From NCBI RefSeq assembly GCF_019399895.1, contig NC_091878.1:3968001-4032000 (forward strand): 64,000 nt of DNA. The letters are read 5' to 3'. The position numbers and the translations under genes were made by a program. Positions 50,317 through 63,757 of the stretch are shown here, one piece after another. The DNA is from Cardiocondyla obscurior. Taxonomy: Eukaryota; Arthropoda; Insecta; Hymenoptera; Formicidae. Each line of letters begins with the position of its first letter. Position 1 is the stretch's first letter. A model generated the notes under the pieces. It worked only from the letters and a program-made list of their open reading frames with translations, made no database searches and was not told the origin of the DNA.

Positions 50317-53110
50317 TGAGAGAGACATCGCAACGCGAGGGAAACTTTCCGAGGGTAGGAAAACTTGCCAAGAATCGCGGGAGATACGCTGAAGATACCG
50401 TCGCTGATCTGACGATGCAAATAAGAGAATGCCAGACGCGCGCGATCCCCGGGGCCGTAAATTACCGAAATAATCCGGCGGTTAATTCCCGCCCGCGCTT
50501 TATTACCGCTCTTGATCCGTTAAAATTGAATTCATAAATACCCGGCAATCTCGCCCGTGGAAGTCTTCCGTTCGCTTTTCGATAACGTCGCGACGGATCC
50601 CCGATGTTCGTACGTCTCCGCACGGGTCGCGGAAAGAAAAGACCGGTTGTTTTGCGGGCGTCGGGTCTCGTGCGTGAGAGGGAGCGAAGTTGTAACACGA
50701 AAACCACATTATACTATTCAAACGATTGCGGGCCGCGCGCCGGCAAGTTGACATTGTTGTTTCTGAGGGTTGCCTTAGGGCCCGGCGAATATCTTAGCGT
50801 GTCGACTCTGCACGCCCGGAGAGATATATGCACCACTCGTCGGAAGTACGCGTGTACGTGTATATTTATATGTATTATGCACACACATAACGTCCGCGAA
50901 TATGCGTGTGCTTGTGTGTACACCGCGTCGTGGGTACAAGCCCTCGGGGGTTGTGAACGCCACGCCGCAGCCTCTCTCTCTCTCGCTCCCGTCTTCCTGC
51001 GACCGTATATACTAATCAATAACCATGAATCGCTCCGGTAACAGTGCCATGCACGTTCCGTTGCACCGTTATTGTTACTACGCGAGTGCTCGCGCCACCG
51101 TGAAAATTATTATCGCCGGCGATCCTAGGCTCCGCTCGAGCCCGCGCGCGATATCGCTCGCCCGTCCGAAGCGAGAAGCTCGTAAATCGCAATGAACGCG
51201 CGCCTCTCGAAAATGCTACCGCCACCGACGCTGGCGAGCTTCGTTGCTGAGGATCGCATGCTAATGCGTGCACGTGAGCGGCAAAAAGAGAACTTGGCCG
51301 TTTGAGGCGGAAAGCCGTTTGAGGTGACATCAAAATAATTTCGTTAAATATTAATTATTCATATTTTTGATATGATAATTAACATGGACTATTATATTAT
51401 TATATTTAGCAATATTAATGTGAAGTATACCAAAATGTTAATTAAATGGAATTCATTTATCTCTCCGTCAGACTTGGCAATGAAGCTGACCGATGGGCGA
51501 CTGCTACTCGTCGTTAATTACCATTTATCTGTCGCGATTAAAGCACGAAGAAAGCACGCGCGGGCCAGAATCCCGTTCCACCGAGCACCGGAACACGACC
51601 GGTAAAATTAAAGATATAATTCTCGGTTTATGAGCCGGGTCGCGATTAGGGCTCGTCTAATTGACATAAGAATGATAGAACGGCCCGGGCTTTTATAACG
51701 GAACGGGGGGCGGTGGAATCGTTTCCTTACGAAGCGAGCGAGTAAAGCGCTTTTCACCACGGCTAATATTAATCCCTGCAATTTTAATGCTTACGACCCC
51801 GCAGCCCAATTTCAATAAGGTCGCTCCTCCCCCGCCGCCGACGAGCGCCAGGTTCGCATAATTGATTTCCAGCTTTTTTTTTCCTTCTCCCATCGCGACA
51901 AACTTTCGTCCCTCGACGAGACTCGCGCGCCGCGAATTTTTCTCTTTTTTTTTTCTCGCGCCGTAAAAAGAAATGGAAGCTCTTTCTAAAAAAAAATAGT
52001 GTTTTGCATGTAGCATCTGGTTCTAAGCGAGAAGTAATTCGGACGACGCGGTGCAGCGACGTCGAACCGGCCGTAATATCACGCGCATCAATCGCGGGAC
52101 ATTTTCGCGAAAAAGATAATTTCTCGCGCACGAGAGTGGAGCCACTTCGCGGAGTGCAAACACGCGACGAAACGGGAGCCGCGATGCTCACCCGAGATAC
52201 ACCCGTCGCGGCATAGATTCGAGAGGCGTTTTCGCGAGCGAGAGGGGCAGATAAGCGGAGCGGGCGGGAGTAATCGTTAAAGCATCTCGGAATCAAGTCG
52301 ATCCGGAGTGAGCCTCGGGGTTGGATGCAAGGGCTGGTGTTTCGTCGACGACGATCTCTAATAAAGTTCAATTATCCCCGGAAACGTTCGGGCGAAAGAG
52401 AGAGAAAGCGGGAGGCGGAGGGGAAGCAGAATGTAGAAGATGCGGGAAAGGGGGAGGGCGAGATGGAAGGCACCCAGGGCCGCCGAGAGAAAGAGAAACC
52501 GGGAGAGATGATAATCTAAACGATCGCAAAGTGGGCTGCAGAAACGCGCCGAAATTGGCAATAACAGGGTGGCGAGGGGATCACGGGGGGACAGAAGGGG
52601 GAGAGGGAACAGCGCGCGGCGTATATACCATGGGGCCCCGGCGCGAACTTCCTATTCTGGTTAGCATTCAAATTGAATCTTCGTGGCGGCCGGTCGTGAA
52701 GAGTTACCGCCGTTAATGGACCTCGCAAACGCTCTCAAATTGCTGGCAGACTGCTGAGACGACGCGGCCCTACCTAATCTACCGGCTTGATTCTCTGTCA
52801 GGCTTCGTCTCTTTCTCTCCCGCCCTCTTTCCCTCCTGCTCCTCCTGCCGTTGCGCGTCGGTCCGCGCGTATGTCGCGAAAACTTTTTGGATTCTCCACG
52901 AGAGCCCGGGTCGAGAAATAATTGCTGCTAATGTAACGGTAGCGTATACACGAGCCTGCAAAGGAGTCTTTTTAAAAGCTCGCGAAACGCGGTAAGCGGA
53001 TTAAACGTTGTTTCAAATTTTATTAAACTTTCGATAAGGCACAAAAACGCCACTTACGGAAAAATACAAATTGAAATAAATAAATTGATAAATAAATTTT
53101 CAAAAAATTA

Positions 53111-53213
53111 TCTAATTTTATTTTGTAGAGTACAATTTCTTGTTAATTAAATTTTTTGTTAATTAAAAAAAAATTTGTCTAATTTTAGTCCGTAGAGTAC
53201 AATTTCTTGTTAA
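53111..53213. repeat. direct duplication, period 67 bp
   Basis: A 36-bp segment starting TCTAATTTTA and ending GTAGAGTACAATTTCTTGTTAA occurs at 53111 and again at 53178, with three differences near TTTTG/GTCCG. The AT-rich spacer is between them. It is a local tandem duplication within an intron. Confidence 0.85.
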
Positions 53214-54295
53214 CGGTGAAAAATCTGCAAATCGACTGGCGAGCTGAAGTGCGTTGCGAGCTACGTGGCTCATTGCACACCGATGTAATTCGAGAGGCGA
53301 GCGAGTCGGAGGAAAGAAGGAGAGAGAGCTTCTTCCGCCGCCTTACTTTTCCGTTAAATCGAATTAGTTCGCCTGAGTTAGAGCCCAGAAACGTTTTATC
53401 GCGTTACCGGTGTCTTGAAGCTGATTTCGCGATCCTTCACCTCCAGCGGGGTGAAATTTTTCCGCGTGCGCTCGCTCGCTCGCAATTCGAGGCCGTTGTT
53501 TGCGCGCTCTTTAATTTTCTCATTTATATGCTCGCGCTCACCTCGGCACGTCACGTTGCGAGAGTGACTGAAAACTGGTCACCGTGTGGCGGGTTTCTTG
53601 GTGCCGTTCAACGAGTTTCTGGACTCGTCCTAACGACCCTCTAGCAGAGATTCGAAATGGCTAATTTAGCGCGGTGGCTCCCACGGGAACGGGGGAGTTC
53701 CGCAAGTCGGAGACGGCCGCGGGAAGTCGTATATGAGACGAGGAACACGGGCTGGACGGGATCGGGGAGAACAGACGGGGACTCCATGTCTTAATATAAT
53801 TCTATTAGAGGTAACTATGCGAGCTCTGGTCTGCCCATCGCCATTGGATTTAATCACGAACTCAGCCAACCGTGCGATATCCTCCCTGCAGCACCTCTCG
53901 GACGACGGCAGGTGGATAGACCGGGGAAAAGGGAGGAAAAGAGGGACGGATGGGTGGCAGACACTCTTATTGTCAAATTAACCGCTGACTACGGTCGGCG
54001 TTCAAAATCCGCCGCGTTTTCAGAATTTACGGCCGGAGGCTCGGCGCGACCTCCACGACGAGGTCGTCTTCCCGGGTAGATGAGACCATTTCTAGTAATT
54101 ATTCATGGAGGACGGAGACACCCGGCTGTCTTAAGCGTCTTAGCGCGAGCTAGCTAACCGTGCAATTAAAACTAACGGTAGGGGGAAAATCTTAAGAGCC
54201 AAGCGAATGAAGAACCGCCCTTCGGCGGGACGGTTCGCGCTGTCTCTCGGTGAACGTATGTTTAAAATAAATTTCCCGTTTTGCGTGTGTTGCAG

Positions 54296-54379
54296 CCGAG
54301 CTCAAAATGGACGTTCTCCGAGAGCGGGAGGTCAAGGACAGTCTGGAGCGACAGCTACAGGATGAGCAGAAGGTGCGAG
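54296..54379 (+). CDS. dac: dachshund 84-nt coding exon: DD2 coiled-coil continuation
   Basis: Acceptor GTGTGTTGCAG precedes 54296 and donor GTGAGT begins at 54380. The first two bases complete Ala. Then 27 codons read ELKMDVLREREVKDSLERQ followed by LQDEQKVR, leaving G. The heptad-like spacing of Leu and charged residues continues the coiled coil begun at 36235-36462. It corresponds to the TELKMDFLRERELRETLEKQL part of vertebrate DACH, which forms the Eya-interaction helix. The exon is 84 nt, phase 1 at both ends. The remaining basic end of DD2 (the expected QKRLKRE-type segment) must come from an exon beyond 54380, and I did not find it in the window. Confidence 0.96.
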
Positions 54380-56543
54380 GTGAGTAAAAGTTTGCGAAAT
54401 CTTACTTGATTACGACGGAAAATGCGTTCCTGCGAAATATCGAATCGAGACGATTTATGCAAAGATGGCACTTTCTCAATACCTTCGTTCCGTTGAGAAA
54501 ATCAGCTCGGCAGCGTATTGACGGAGGCCGAGAACGCGATCTGCGACACACGGCGATCTCGCCCCGAGCGGGCTCTCGAAGCCGAGGCCTTAACTCGCCG
54601 ATAAATCAAGAAGCCGTAGAGGCATCGCGCTGTAAAATCTCGGCTCGCATCCGTCCATCGATTCTCGCGTATCGTATTATTCCACGCTGGAGGTCTACTC
54701 GGCCGAGCCCTCCGTAATATTCCCTTCGCCAACTTCGAAGTCACCCCCTTCGGTATCTTCTAGGTGGGTTATGCGTCTGACGAAAAGCGGCCGGATATCA
54801 CGATCGTCCGGCCCGTATCAGATGTCCAATGGTAATGGAAGAGTTCTGCGTACGCTCGTTATCCGTTTCTCTTTCACGATCGCGCAGTTTGCCCTCGGAG
54901 TCCTTTCGTTGCAATTATCTATCGCGATTTGGTCATTAATTTCGACGCAATCCTGCGTGATTTCGGATGCGCGCGTCAACGAAAACGAAAACCTCGGCGA
55001 GTGCCATTTATTACAAAAGCGTGCTGCTGGCCGCGATGAAATATCGAACGGACAGGCGGGAGGGGCACGTGGATAACTCTCAATTTGCGCGATTAATGCG
55101 TTACCTGTAACCCGCCGTGTAAATTTAAATCCGCGTAAATCAACGGCTGACATAAGATGAGCGCGCGTATTGTATCGCGAGATTGCTGTCGCTCTGATCG
55201 AAAATTTTGATCACTCGTTTTTCATTTTCTCCTCTTGCCCCTGGAATTTTTTTTCCGCGCGTTAGACGCGTATGGATATTCAACGCGACTTCGCGTGATA
55301 CGCGAGCCGAGGGGAGAAAAGAGAGGCGCCCACCGTGCCGTAGCCAGGATCAGAACTGGATCTTCGGTTCCAGCTTACAGACACAATATCGCGGATTTTC
55401 GAGGCTCGACAATGTCGACGTCTCCGGTCTGACGTGACAACAATGCGGGGCTCGATAAATATGTAAAAGTCCGGAGAAACCGCCGTTCGCGGCTTCACGA
55501 GGCGCGACGTGCTATTCTATTCAGGAGGCAGCGAGCGAAATAGTCTCCCGCTAACTGCAGGTGGAGGCGCGCAATTAGAATATTGCCCAGTGAAACGCGC
55601 GCGGCGTGAAATCTCATTCTAGGAGGCCTCCGCGGCCGGGAATTACCATATTTGACGCGCGATTTCTGCGCGCGAGGTGACTCACGAGGCCGAAGTCTCG
55701 ATAAACACCGAGACGACGAATGTTGTAGACGCGAATGCGTTTCGGTCGATTCTCGGGAAAAACGACTCGGCGAGGCCGGGCCCTCGCGGTAACACGAGCC
55801 TGTGACAACAGCAGTCCATTAGTCAACCAGCTCGGTGTCAATACATGAATATGACAGCCAGTCTCACGGAATATCCCATCCACCCTGTGTCTCTCGCCCC
55901 TTCTCGCCCCCGTCGCGTCATCTTCCGTTCCCCGCCTCGTCCTTCCGACCGCGACGTCAGGCGAGACCATTACTCGCCCTGCGATATCGCGAATATAGTA
56001 AATAGTCCGCCCGCATTGTGCGGCCTATCGATAACTTTATCCGCGCCGGCGATGTATGCGTTTCGCGCGCGCGCGACATTACGTTATCACGTAAATGGCA
56101 ACGCGGTCCCCGTATCATTGATTTATATTCGAGCAACAACGTGAGATGGAACTCTCCATCGGTTTCAAAAAATACACATTTCGTTCGTTTTGCTACGATG
56201 AGTGCCTTTCCAGAACGCAGCTTCGCGCCGTGGTTGCATCGCGACACCTCGAGAGAGAGAAAGAAAGAGAGAGGAAAAAGAAGAAATAGAACGAGAAAGA
56301 CGGAGATGTTCCTCCCGTAAAAAATAACAGTTCGTTAAGAGGGGGTCTTGTATAATTTCGTCCCTTCGTTGTCGGGGCGGGTCGCGAAGCGTAAGGCGAT
56401 ATACGTAATTTCGTGCGGCTCGCGAGATTCTAAGATGATTGATGACCGGCCAGTCCCACAGATATTTACGCAGGCACTTCGTAAGACTTCCTCCTCTCAT
56501 TCGACTAATGACCGCCTTGTAAGAGATACCGTGTCAACCTTTA

Positions 56544-56607
56544 CCGCCGCCGCCGCCGCCGCCGCCGTCGACGACGACGACGACGACGACGACAACGACG
56601 ACGACCT
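56544..56607. repeat. (CCG)n followed by (ACG)n triplet repeat
   Basis: About eight CCG units pass directly into about thirteen CGA/ACG units with one AAC interruption. Several frames remain open through it, giving homopolymeric Ala, Asp or Arg runs. It lies in an intron and there is no evidence of translation. Confidence 0.95.
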
Positions 56608-58685
56608 CGGGGCGCTTTAACGAGGGCGTATCTCGTCGGCAGGTTTTCCGTTCGAGTACTCCGACATTGCACACCCCTTTTTCCCGCAGAACGGGATGCA
56701 CACGTGCGCAAAGCCTTCTCTTGAACCACCCGGGGTTTAAAATACCAAGATAGCGGCCCACTCGTTCTCTGTTGCCGGGAAAACTTTCTCAGCGGTAAAA
56801 ACGCGTAACGGAGTTAAAAATACGCGACGAGCTGCCGGCGGTATTTTGGAGTCAATCGGGTCGCCGGTTTTCAGGACCGAGAGTGTCCTTCGCCGATAGT
56901 GCCCTTCGACTCTGTAACGAAGGGCCGAGTGTCAACGGGGAAAGCCGCGCGTAATTCTACGGGCAATTTGTGCAACAGAATCGAAATCGTATCGCGACAC
57001 ACGGCTTGTCGAAGGGGGAGAAAGCGACGTTATTAGCCCGTTTAAAGCCCCCGTTTGGCATTTCGGTAAAGGTCGAAATCTTCCACCCCCCGCTGAGTGG
57101 GTGGGTCGTATTATCTTAGCGGGGGTTGCAAGAGATCCGGGTTCCTTCGATAGCATCGCGAGGGGTTGCTGGCTCGATGCGCGACTCCGGCGAACAATAA
57201 GATGACCTTTCGCAACCGGTGAATGCGCGGAGTCTCGTAATCCGAAGCGGAGTGCACGAAGAGCAACGACCTCCATCGTTCTAATCGCTACTTCTCTTTG
57301 AAAAAAATTGTAATTGAAAAATTTATCATCGTTATTTCTATGTTTGAGCACCTAATAAAGTATGATTTATCGAATATTAAACTTTTTATTTGTATTTATT
57401 GAAATTTATTAAAGTTTCTCGCGACGTTGATTCACGAAAGCGTTAATACACAAATGCTTCATTTTTTTATTCATTGTACGTAAAAGACGTATAATTATAA
57501 AACGCGGTAATAGAGTCATTGTTTAATTTTTTAATTTCTTTTTTTTTTTTTTTTCTTTGACGCAACTGGAACCAGAAACTTTAAATATTTGTCCCACGTT
57601 TTTCTATCGCTGACGCAAACGCGGAAGATGACGTTTCTGATTTTGCATTCGGATTCTTACGAAATCAGGTTGTACTTATCCGACTGCGTTAATATTAATA
57701 TTAGCGTTTGAAACGCGCGAACGGACGGAAGAATAATAAACGCGGCGACAAGAAGCGCGCGGCGCCTGGATCCGATCGGCTGGCGGATATTCTGGCCGCG
57801 TATCGCGTCATCAGATTAACGAGCAACGACATTTTCGCGCAAAAGCAAAAAGCTCACGACACGCGTAAACCTTCGAACCGCGGTGGCCTGGGAACCGACA
57901 GCTGCCTTTGCCGCCGGTTTACACGGCGCTGCGGCCTCTCTGTAATTAGCCGAGCCGTTTGTCGCGCGACCCGTCGAGAGGAACACCCCTTTCAAGCCCT
58001 CCACCCGCATCCCCTCTTCTCGGCGGCAATCTACGAGAAGCGTTGTTAACTACCTTAAGTTGCCGTGAGATTTTCCGCGCAAAGAAAAGCCTCCGCGCGA
58101 TTGTTGTTCCATCAATCACCGTCGCGTTACCGGGCGCGCTTATCGATTCGCTCGCCTTTTGCGCCTCGCGAGTGAACACGGGGGAAAAGAAAAGTAAGCG
58201 CGGTAGAAAATCGCGCCGCGATGTTATTTATTTCCGTAAACGGAAACGTCCTCGCGGTAATTCCGCCGCGAAGTAGTTATCTCTAATGGCAAACATCACG
58301 CTCGATCGTATATCCGGTTACAGTCACAGGACACGCTCGATCGAGGCCCAGGCGACGGCCCTCTGATGCGAAATTAATCTCCCCGGTGAAAAAGTAACTG
58401 TAACGACCTGCCCGGCGCGTTATCTCCGGCGTCGCCGGGTGGCGGCATCGACAAACGGAATTGAAACTGCACAATCAACCCGCCGAGATTTATATACGAC
58501 TCTCCCTCGAATTAGCCGGGCTGTAATGCCGGGATCGGGTGTCGGTGTAATTGGGACCCGAGGGACTTTCCCGCGTTTCAACCCCTCGCCGGCATCTCGT
58601 CGCGCCGTCCCCAGTACGCCTCCGATACCCGTTTGTTCGCTTGTTCCTCCGGCGTCGTCACGATGGACAGCATCAAGCCGGCCAT

Positions 58686-58716
58686 AAGAGAGAGAAAGAG
58701 AGAGAGAGAGAGAGAA
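58686..58716. repeat. (GA)n microsatellite
   Basis: GA tract with one AAAG interruption. Confidence 0.95.
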
Positions 58717-61301
58717 GTAAGAATTATTTTACGCCAGCATGGCGTTAACTACGAAATATCGGAGCACGAGAGCTGTAAAAAGTGGGTCGCCGCGCGGTCG
58801 ATTGGCTTTCATCGCAAATAAAATTACGAAAACGTCAGGTCGACGGCTGACAATTTCTTGCATTTTCATGGAGGTGCTTTAATTATTTTTGACGCCAAAA
58901 AATAGCAATAATCTTTTTCTCACCCAGCGAGCCGCGCTCGCTGCTTTCCGCGTCGAAAATTGCCTCTCACGAGAATCGACGGTGTTGACGACGACGTCCT
59001 CGTGCGTAACGGCGATCAGTTTGCCGCTTTGAAGAGAATGTTTATAGCGACTGGCGGACACCCTCTATTGTGCTGCACCTACGTAAACTAGGGTGGAGGA
59101 GCTGCGGAGGCAACGTTCATCCCCGCCGATTGCGATGCAGGCTCGTGCACGCGGAAACGTGCCGATGACCGGCACCCTCGTTTTCGCGTGCGGAGGAACG
59201 GCCGCGCGTCTTTTACGTCAAGTATTCTGATTCACTGAGTTCTGCGAGAACGCGCTCAGGTCCTAGGCTGTGCAATCAGGTCCACCGCAGTGGACAAACA
59301 TCGGTAAAACTCAGGCGCGTATACCGGAAGCTGGGAGGGACGCGCTGGCTCGCCGAGTGGAACGGGCGCGTTGTGCCATTGTCGGCAAAATGAGCACGAG
59401 GAATATGTTAAGCGGCGATCAGGGGGATGCGAAACGGACGAGCTCTGCCGCTCGAAAAAGGTGGAACTTTCGCGCGGCTCGGCCGGGACCAAAAATAACG
59501 ACGCCGATAGCGGCGAGGAGGAGGTGCTCGTCGCGCTCCCGAATCGCGCGCGCGCGGGCGTTTTTGTCGCATAATTCTCTGTGTACTCCCGTTTCAAATA
59601 ATGACACGGCAAGAGCGTATCTAATGCACTGTGACAAAGAATTCAAAGAGAGTGCAGAGGAAAGGTACCACCCCGGGCCGGTCGTCGTTGATGACGAAAG
59701 AGAGATAGAGACGCGCGAGGGGGAGGAAGGCGGCGAGAGAGAAATCGCGCGCGAGAGGCGCACAGAGGGAAGAGAGAGAGAGGGAGAGAGAAAGACCGGG
59801 CAAAGGGTTCGACCGCGCTCATCGGCTTACCCCCTTTGTGGCAGTTTAGCGTTTCATGTCGTATTCCGACTCATTGGAAATTGAGGAATACAGAAGAGGC
59901 GCAAAAGGGATACGGCTTTGAGATAAAAAGAACGTTGGGCGGCGACGGTGCGCCCCGGCAGCGAGCGCTGTGTACCGCCACCCCGCGAAAATAAACCCTT
60001 CCCTTGCCCGGTGCCCCTGCTCGCCGATCCACCCCCCGTGAGGCGCGGGGGCGACCGGGGCTGCGTCAAAGGTGTCGCCGTACCGAGCCGCCTCCGTGTC
60101 CACTGTCGCAGACTCGGCGAAGCGATCATCGGAAAGAATCTAGAAAAGAGGAGAGACTTTTCGCCAGCGTGTCAATTTGTCAATCGAACGAGCTCACTTC
60201 GTCGGAACCGTGAGGCTTCGGTCGTGTCGCAGTTGAGCTACCTTCCCCCCTTCCCTCCCCCCGACTACAATATTTCATTCCGGATTCTTAGCTCGCGAAA
60301 ACTGTATTCCGAGCGGCGATTGGCCCACCGGTCGTAGTGACCATACTCTCGAGGACCGTTCTCACTTCTCGCAAAACTCGCCGAGGTTACCACCGCGTGT
60401 CCCAGGACCACCGACCTGCGCCGGAGTCGAGGAGTTGATGGCGGCGGCTGCAGGCGGAGGTGGGTAGGTAGGTGCCGCGGTCACTTTGTGAACTAACCTG
60501 GCTTTGCCCGCTGTTTAATTAAGTCTCGCCTAGACTACTCGCCCTCCCCGCGCCCGCCGGCCCTCCGCGCCCACCGTCCACCGCATCGGTAGGAAAGAGG
60601 AGAGACACCCCTTGAATTCGCTCTCTCGACTCGCCCCCCTTGGCTCCGGCCGGCCACGACACTCGCTTTGCCCGGCCACGACCTCGTGAATATGACACTG
60701 GTCTCTCGGACACGTCCGCCCGGGGAGAAAGAGAGGGAGAAAAAAAAAAAAAAAATTAAATCACACCCACTGTTACGACGCGACCAAAGGGTAACCAAAG
60801 CCGCCCTTCCGTCGTCTTCCTTTCGGCCCTTTTCTCGCGACAGCGCGCGGACAAAGCCGGGGATTCGTTAATAACTACGAATGCGAGAGATGAAAGCGAC
60901 TCGTAAGCGGTAAGTTAATGAAATTCCGCGTGGCGGAAAAGCCGCGGTTCAAGTTGACCGTCGTCCTTCCGAGGACTCTGCGCATCGATCTCTCGAGATT
61001 TCGCCGCGATCGAGCCTTCGAAGCCCCGGTGCACCGCGGAGAGAAGTCCGTAACGTAGTCGCCACCCTCCGCTCGCAGCGTGCGTTTTTTTTCCCTGCGC
61101 AAGCCGGGGAGAGGAAAGCCCGGAGGCACGCGCGTATGAATTCGCTCGCGCGTAACAGTGAGCTTCCGTAATATAATTGTTAATGCGCTGATGGACCTCG
61201 GGCGGCGTTTATGCATTGCGCACGGCCGGCAACACGGACGCGTCCGTCGTCATGGGTGCCAGCCCTTCTTACCGTAAAAATAGACGCACGGCATCAGCAT
61301 T

Positions 61302-61343
61302 AGCGGCGGCGGCGGCGGCGGCGGTGGCGACGGCGGCGGCGGC
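61302..61343. repeat. (GCG)n triplet repeat
   Basis: GCG/GGC units interrupted by GTGGCGAC. It lies in the last visible dac intron. Confidence 0.95.
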
Positions 61344-63704
61344 CATTACGACACGCCTCGTTCGCTACCTCGCATTACGGATGATCACTGATCGCGTAGT
61401 GGAGAGAACGCCTCTTTAAAGAAGTACATACGGGTGCGCGCTCTCGTCTCATCTCGCGCGACACAAAGGGGCTGCTACCTCGCGAATCGCCGTGTTTGCG
61501 TCAGACTTTTTCCTCTTTCATCCCGAGATATCTTCGCGCTGTACTAAAGATAACGCACCGATAGCGGCGCGTACCCGCGCGTCAGAAATACGCCGGCAAA
61601 GGGGGTGAGCGCCGCTCTCCCGCGCGCTCTTGCGAGCGGCCCCCTGTTCCCCTCGGGCGCTCGCCTTTCCGCATCCCTCGTCGCGTTTTCACGGGGTTAA
61701 TCTCGATTGCTGGAAGCGGCACGAAAATCCGCATTCGACGCATCCTCGTTTGTTTTTCCTCGACTCGTCGCCGTCGCTTTTCAATAACGCTGCCGCGTCG
61801 CAGGGAGGAAATTCGGTTGGGTTAAATTCTGAGTGCTTCCGAGCGGAAGCCGGCCGATGATACTTAGTCGGCGAAGGGGCGAGGCTGACACGCCGGAGGG
61901 GCGAATTTCTCGGTTACCTGGGCAAGTGTGCGCGATGCGTAATATTCTCGGCACGGTGGCTGGGGGAAAATATACCGCGAGCAACGACGAAAGAAAAGAA
62001 CAAAACGGGAGAGAGCTTATTTACACGAGGGAGGGTGGAGGTGCTTCGCCGGGAAATAGGCGTCGGCTCTGGCGCTTTTCTCGCGGATTTGTGTACGTAC
62101 GCGTATCTTCTCGCGTATATACGGCCGCCTTTTCACCCCCGAGACGCGGGCACGCGATTTTCTGTTACGAGCGCGGAAACGATTCGCCGCGCGGAGATGA
62201 AACCGTGCGATTGCTCAGCTCGCGTGAACGTCACGGCGGCGAAAAGTTGGAAAGCCGCGCGGAGATGGCAGATAACATCGCGTTAATGGCACGCATGAAT
62301 TTCGCAAATTAATTGTGAACAAAGCGCTACGATTTTTAACACCTCGGCATCGCGACGTTCGTACTCCATTGTTAGTTTTGCGAATCGTCAGAGATAGCTG
62401 ATTATTTTTTTGCAGACTTTAAAACGACGACGGTATACCTTTCGTCGTGGACGGGAGCCGTGATCCGAAAACGCCGGCTCGTCGGTGATTTAAATGCCCC
62501 GGCGCGGTACGACCCGCGGGCTCGAAGTACCGAGAGTTCGACAAGTGCGTGAATTAGTATTCACGGGGAGGGAGGAGGGAGAAAGAGGGTGCTGTACTGT
62601 GTCTCGCACATGATAAGCATTCCCGCGGATATTTACGCGGTGGCATTTAGAACGCCGGTCGCTCGCGCACAAAGGCTCGAATGTCTAGGATGCCTGGAAT
62701 CGCCGTCGCGCGAAAAGTCGCCGAGGGATAGAGGCAAAACGAAAGACAAAGAGAAAGGGAGATAGAAAGGAAAGACACGCAGATAGGGAGAGAGAGAGAG
62801 AATGCCGAGATACAGAGACAAATAAAGATAACGACAGAGAGAAAGATAAAGAACCTGCGGCGCGTTTAATCATATTTCTTAATAACGCGCCTACAAGCTA
62901 CAATGAACGGAGCATAAGAAACGTAGCCGTGTGCCTAGGTGCGCGCCACACACGGTGCGGAAAGCGCGGGTACACCCGGGTGCTCGCATAAATTCGCGCA
63001 CATGCATACACCCTCGCACACACACGGTTGAAAGCAAACGGCGCATTTGTACGGGGAGGCGCGTTTACATAGGGCCTCTTGCTCGTGCGAGGAGACGGCG
63101 GCGCGAGAAATTTCGTCGCTACGGAATTTAGATGAAATTGCGCGAATTACTTGGGAGCCCGGGCGTGCACATATTTATGCTTGCGCACACGCCCGTCGCG
63201 GGGAAGATACGCGCCGGTTATCGCGCGCGAGAGACACGGAACACGTGTGCGCGATGCTCCGTGTATATGCCCCGCATCCCGTTGCACGGGAATCCTGAGC
63301 GTTCTAAAGCTCCGCGTCTTGTCGTAGTGCTGCTCCGAGGAATGCGCGGACGAAAGGAAAGAAAGGAAGCGGTGTTCCGTGACGACGGCAACGACAACGG
63401 CTGTCGTGGCGGCCGCGCGCCTGCTGATTTTTACCAATTCGAAGGAACGTGGCACACCGTCGATCGGAAACGGATTTTTCTCTTCCGCCCGCGACGAGAA
63501 TTATCGGTTTTCCATCGGTTTTCCTTCGCTGCGCGCGCGAGACCCCGATGAAAAAAACGCGCACGAATATTAGTACGAAAAAATCTATCTTACGGGGCGT
63601 GTGTAACGAGTAAGATCATTATGTGCAATATAGCGGCGGCTTTGAATCTCTAATGCGACCCGTAACGAGATGTATGCACAGAGAAAATAATGTAACGCTT
63701 GCCC

Positions 63705-63715
63705 GCTCGCTCTCG

Positions 63716-63755
<40 letters not shown>

Positions 63756-63757
63756 TA
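63705..63757. repeat. (CT)n microsatellite with T tract
   Basis: CTCG and CT units grade into pure CT and then a T10 run. Confidence 0.95.

Larger units (their letters stand above)
36463..54295 (+). other. dac: dac large intron, about 17.8 kb
   Basis: This intron splits the DD2 coiled coil between INYEK and AELKMD. It runs from donor GTCAGT to acceptor TGTGTTGCAG. AT-rich islands occur near 37390-38050, 46740-46990, 48640-48960, 51330-51440 and 52990-53210. It contains minus-strand exon-like segments (37887-38354 and 48538-48835), a compound MITE (50031-50316), a 67-bp direct duplication near 53111 and microsatellites. No protein-coding gene on either strand shows a recognisable domain. Confidence 0.8.

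Noticed and set aside
59270..59884. 204-codon open frame on the + strand
   Set aside because: Its second half is Arg/Glu repeats produced by a GA-rich tract. Nothing supports translation.
62416..62540. Possible dac exon after TTTTTTTGCAG at 62415
   Set aside because: In the required phase it reads DFKTTTVYLSSWTG, which does not resemble the basic coiled-coil end of DD2.
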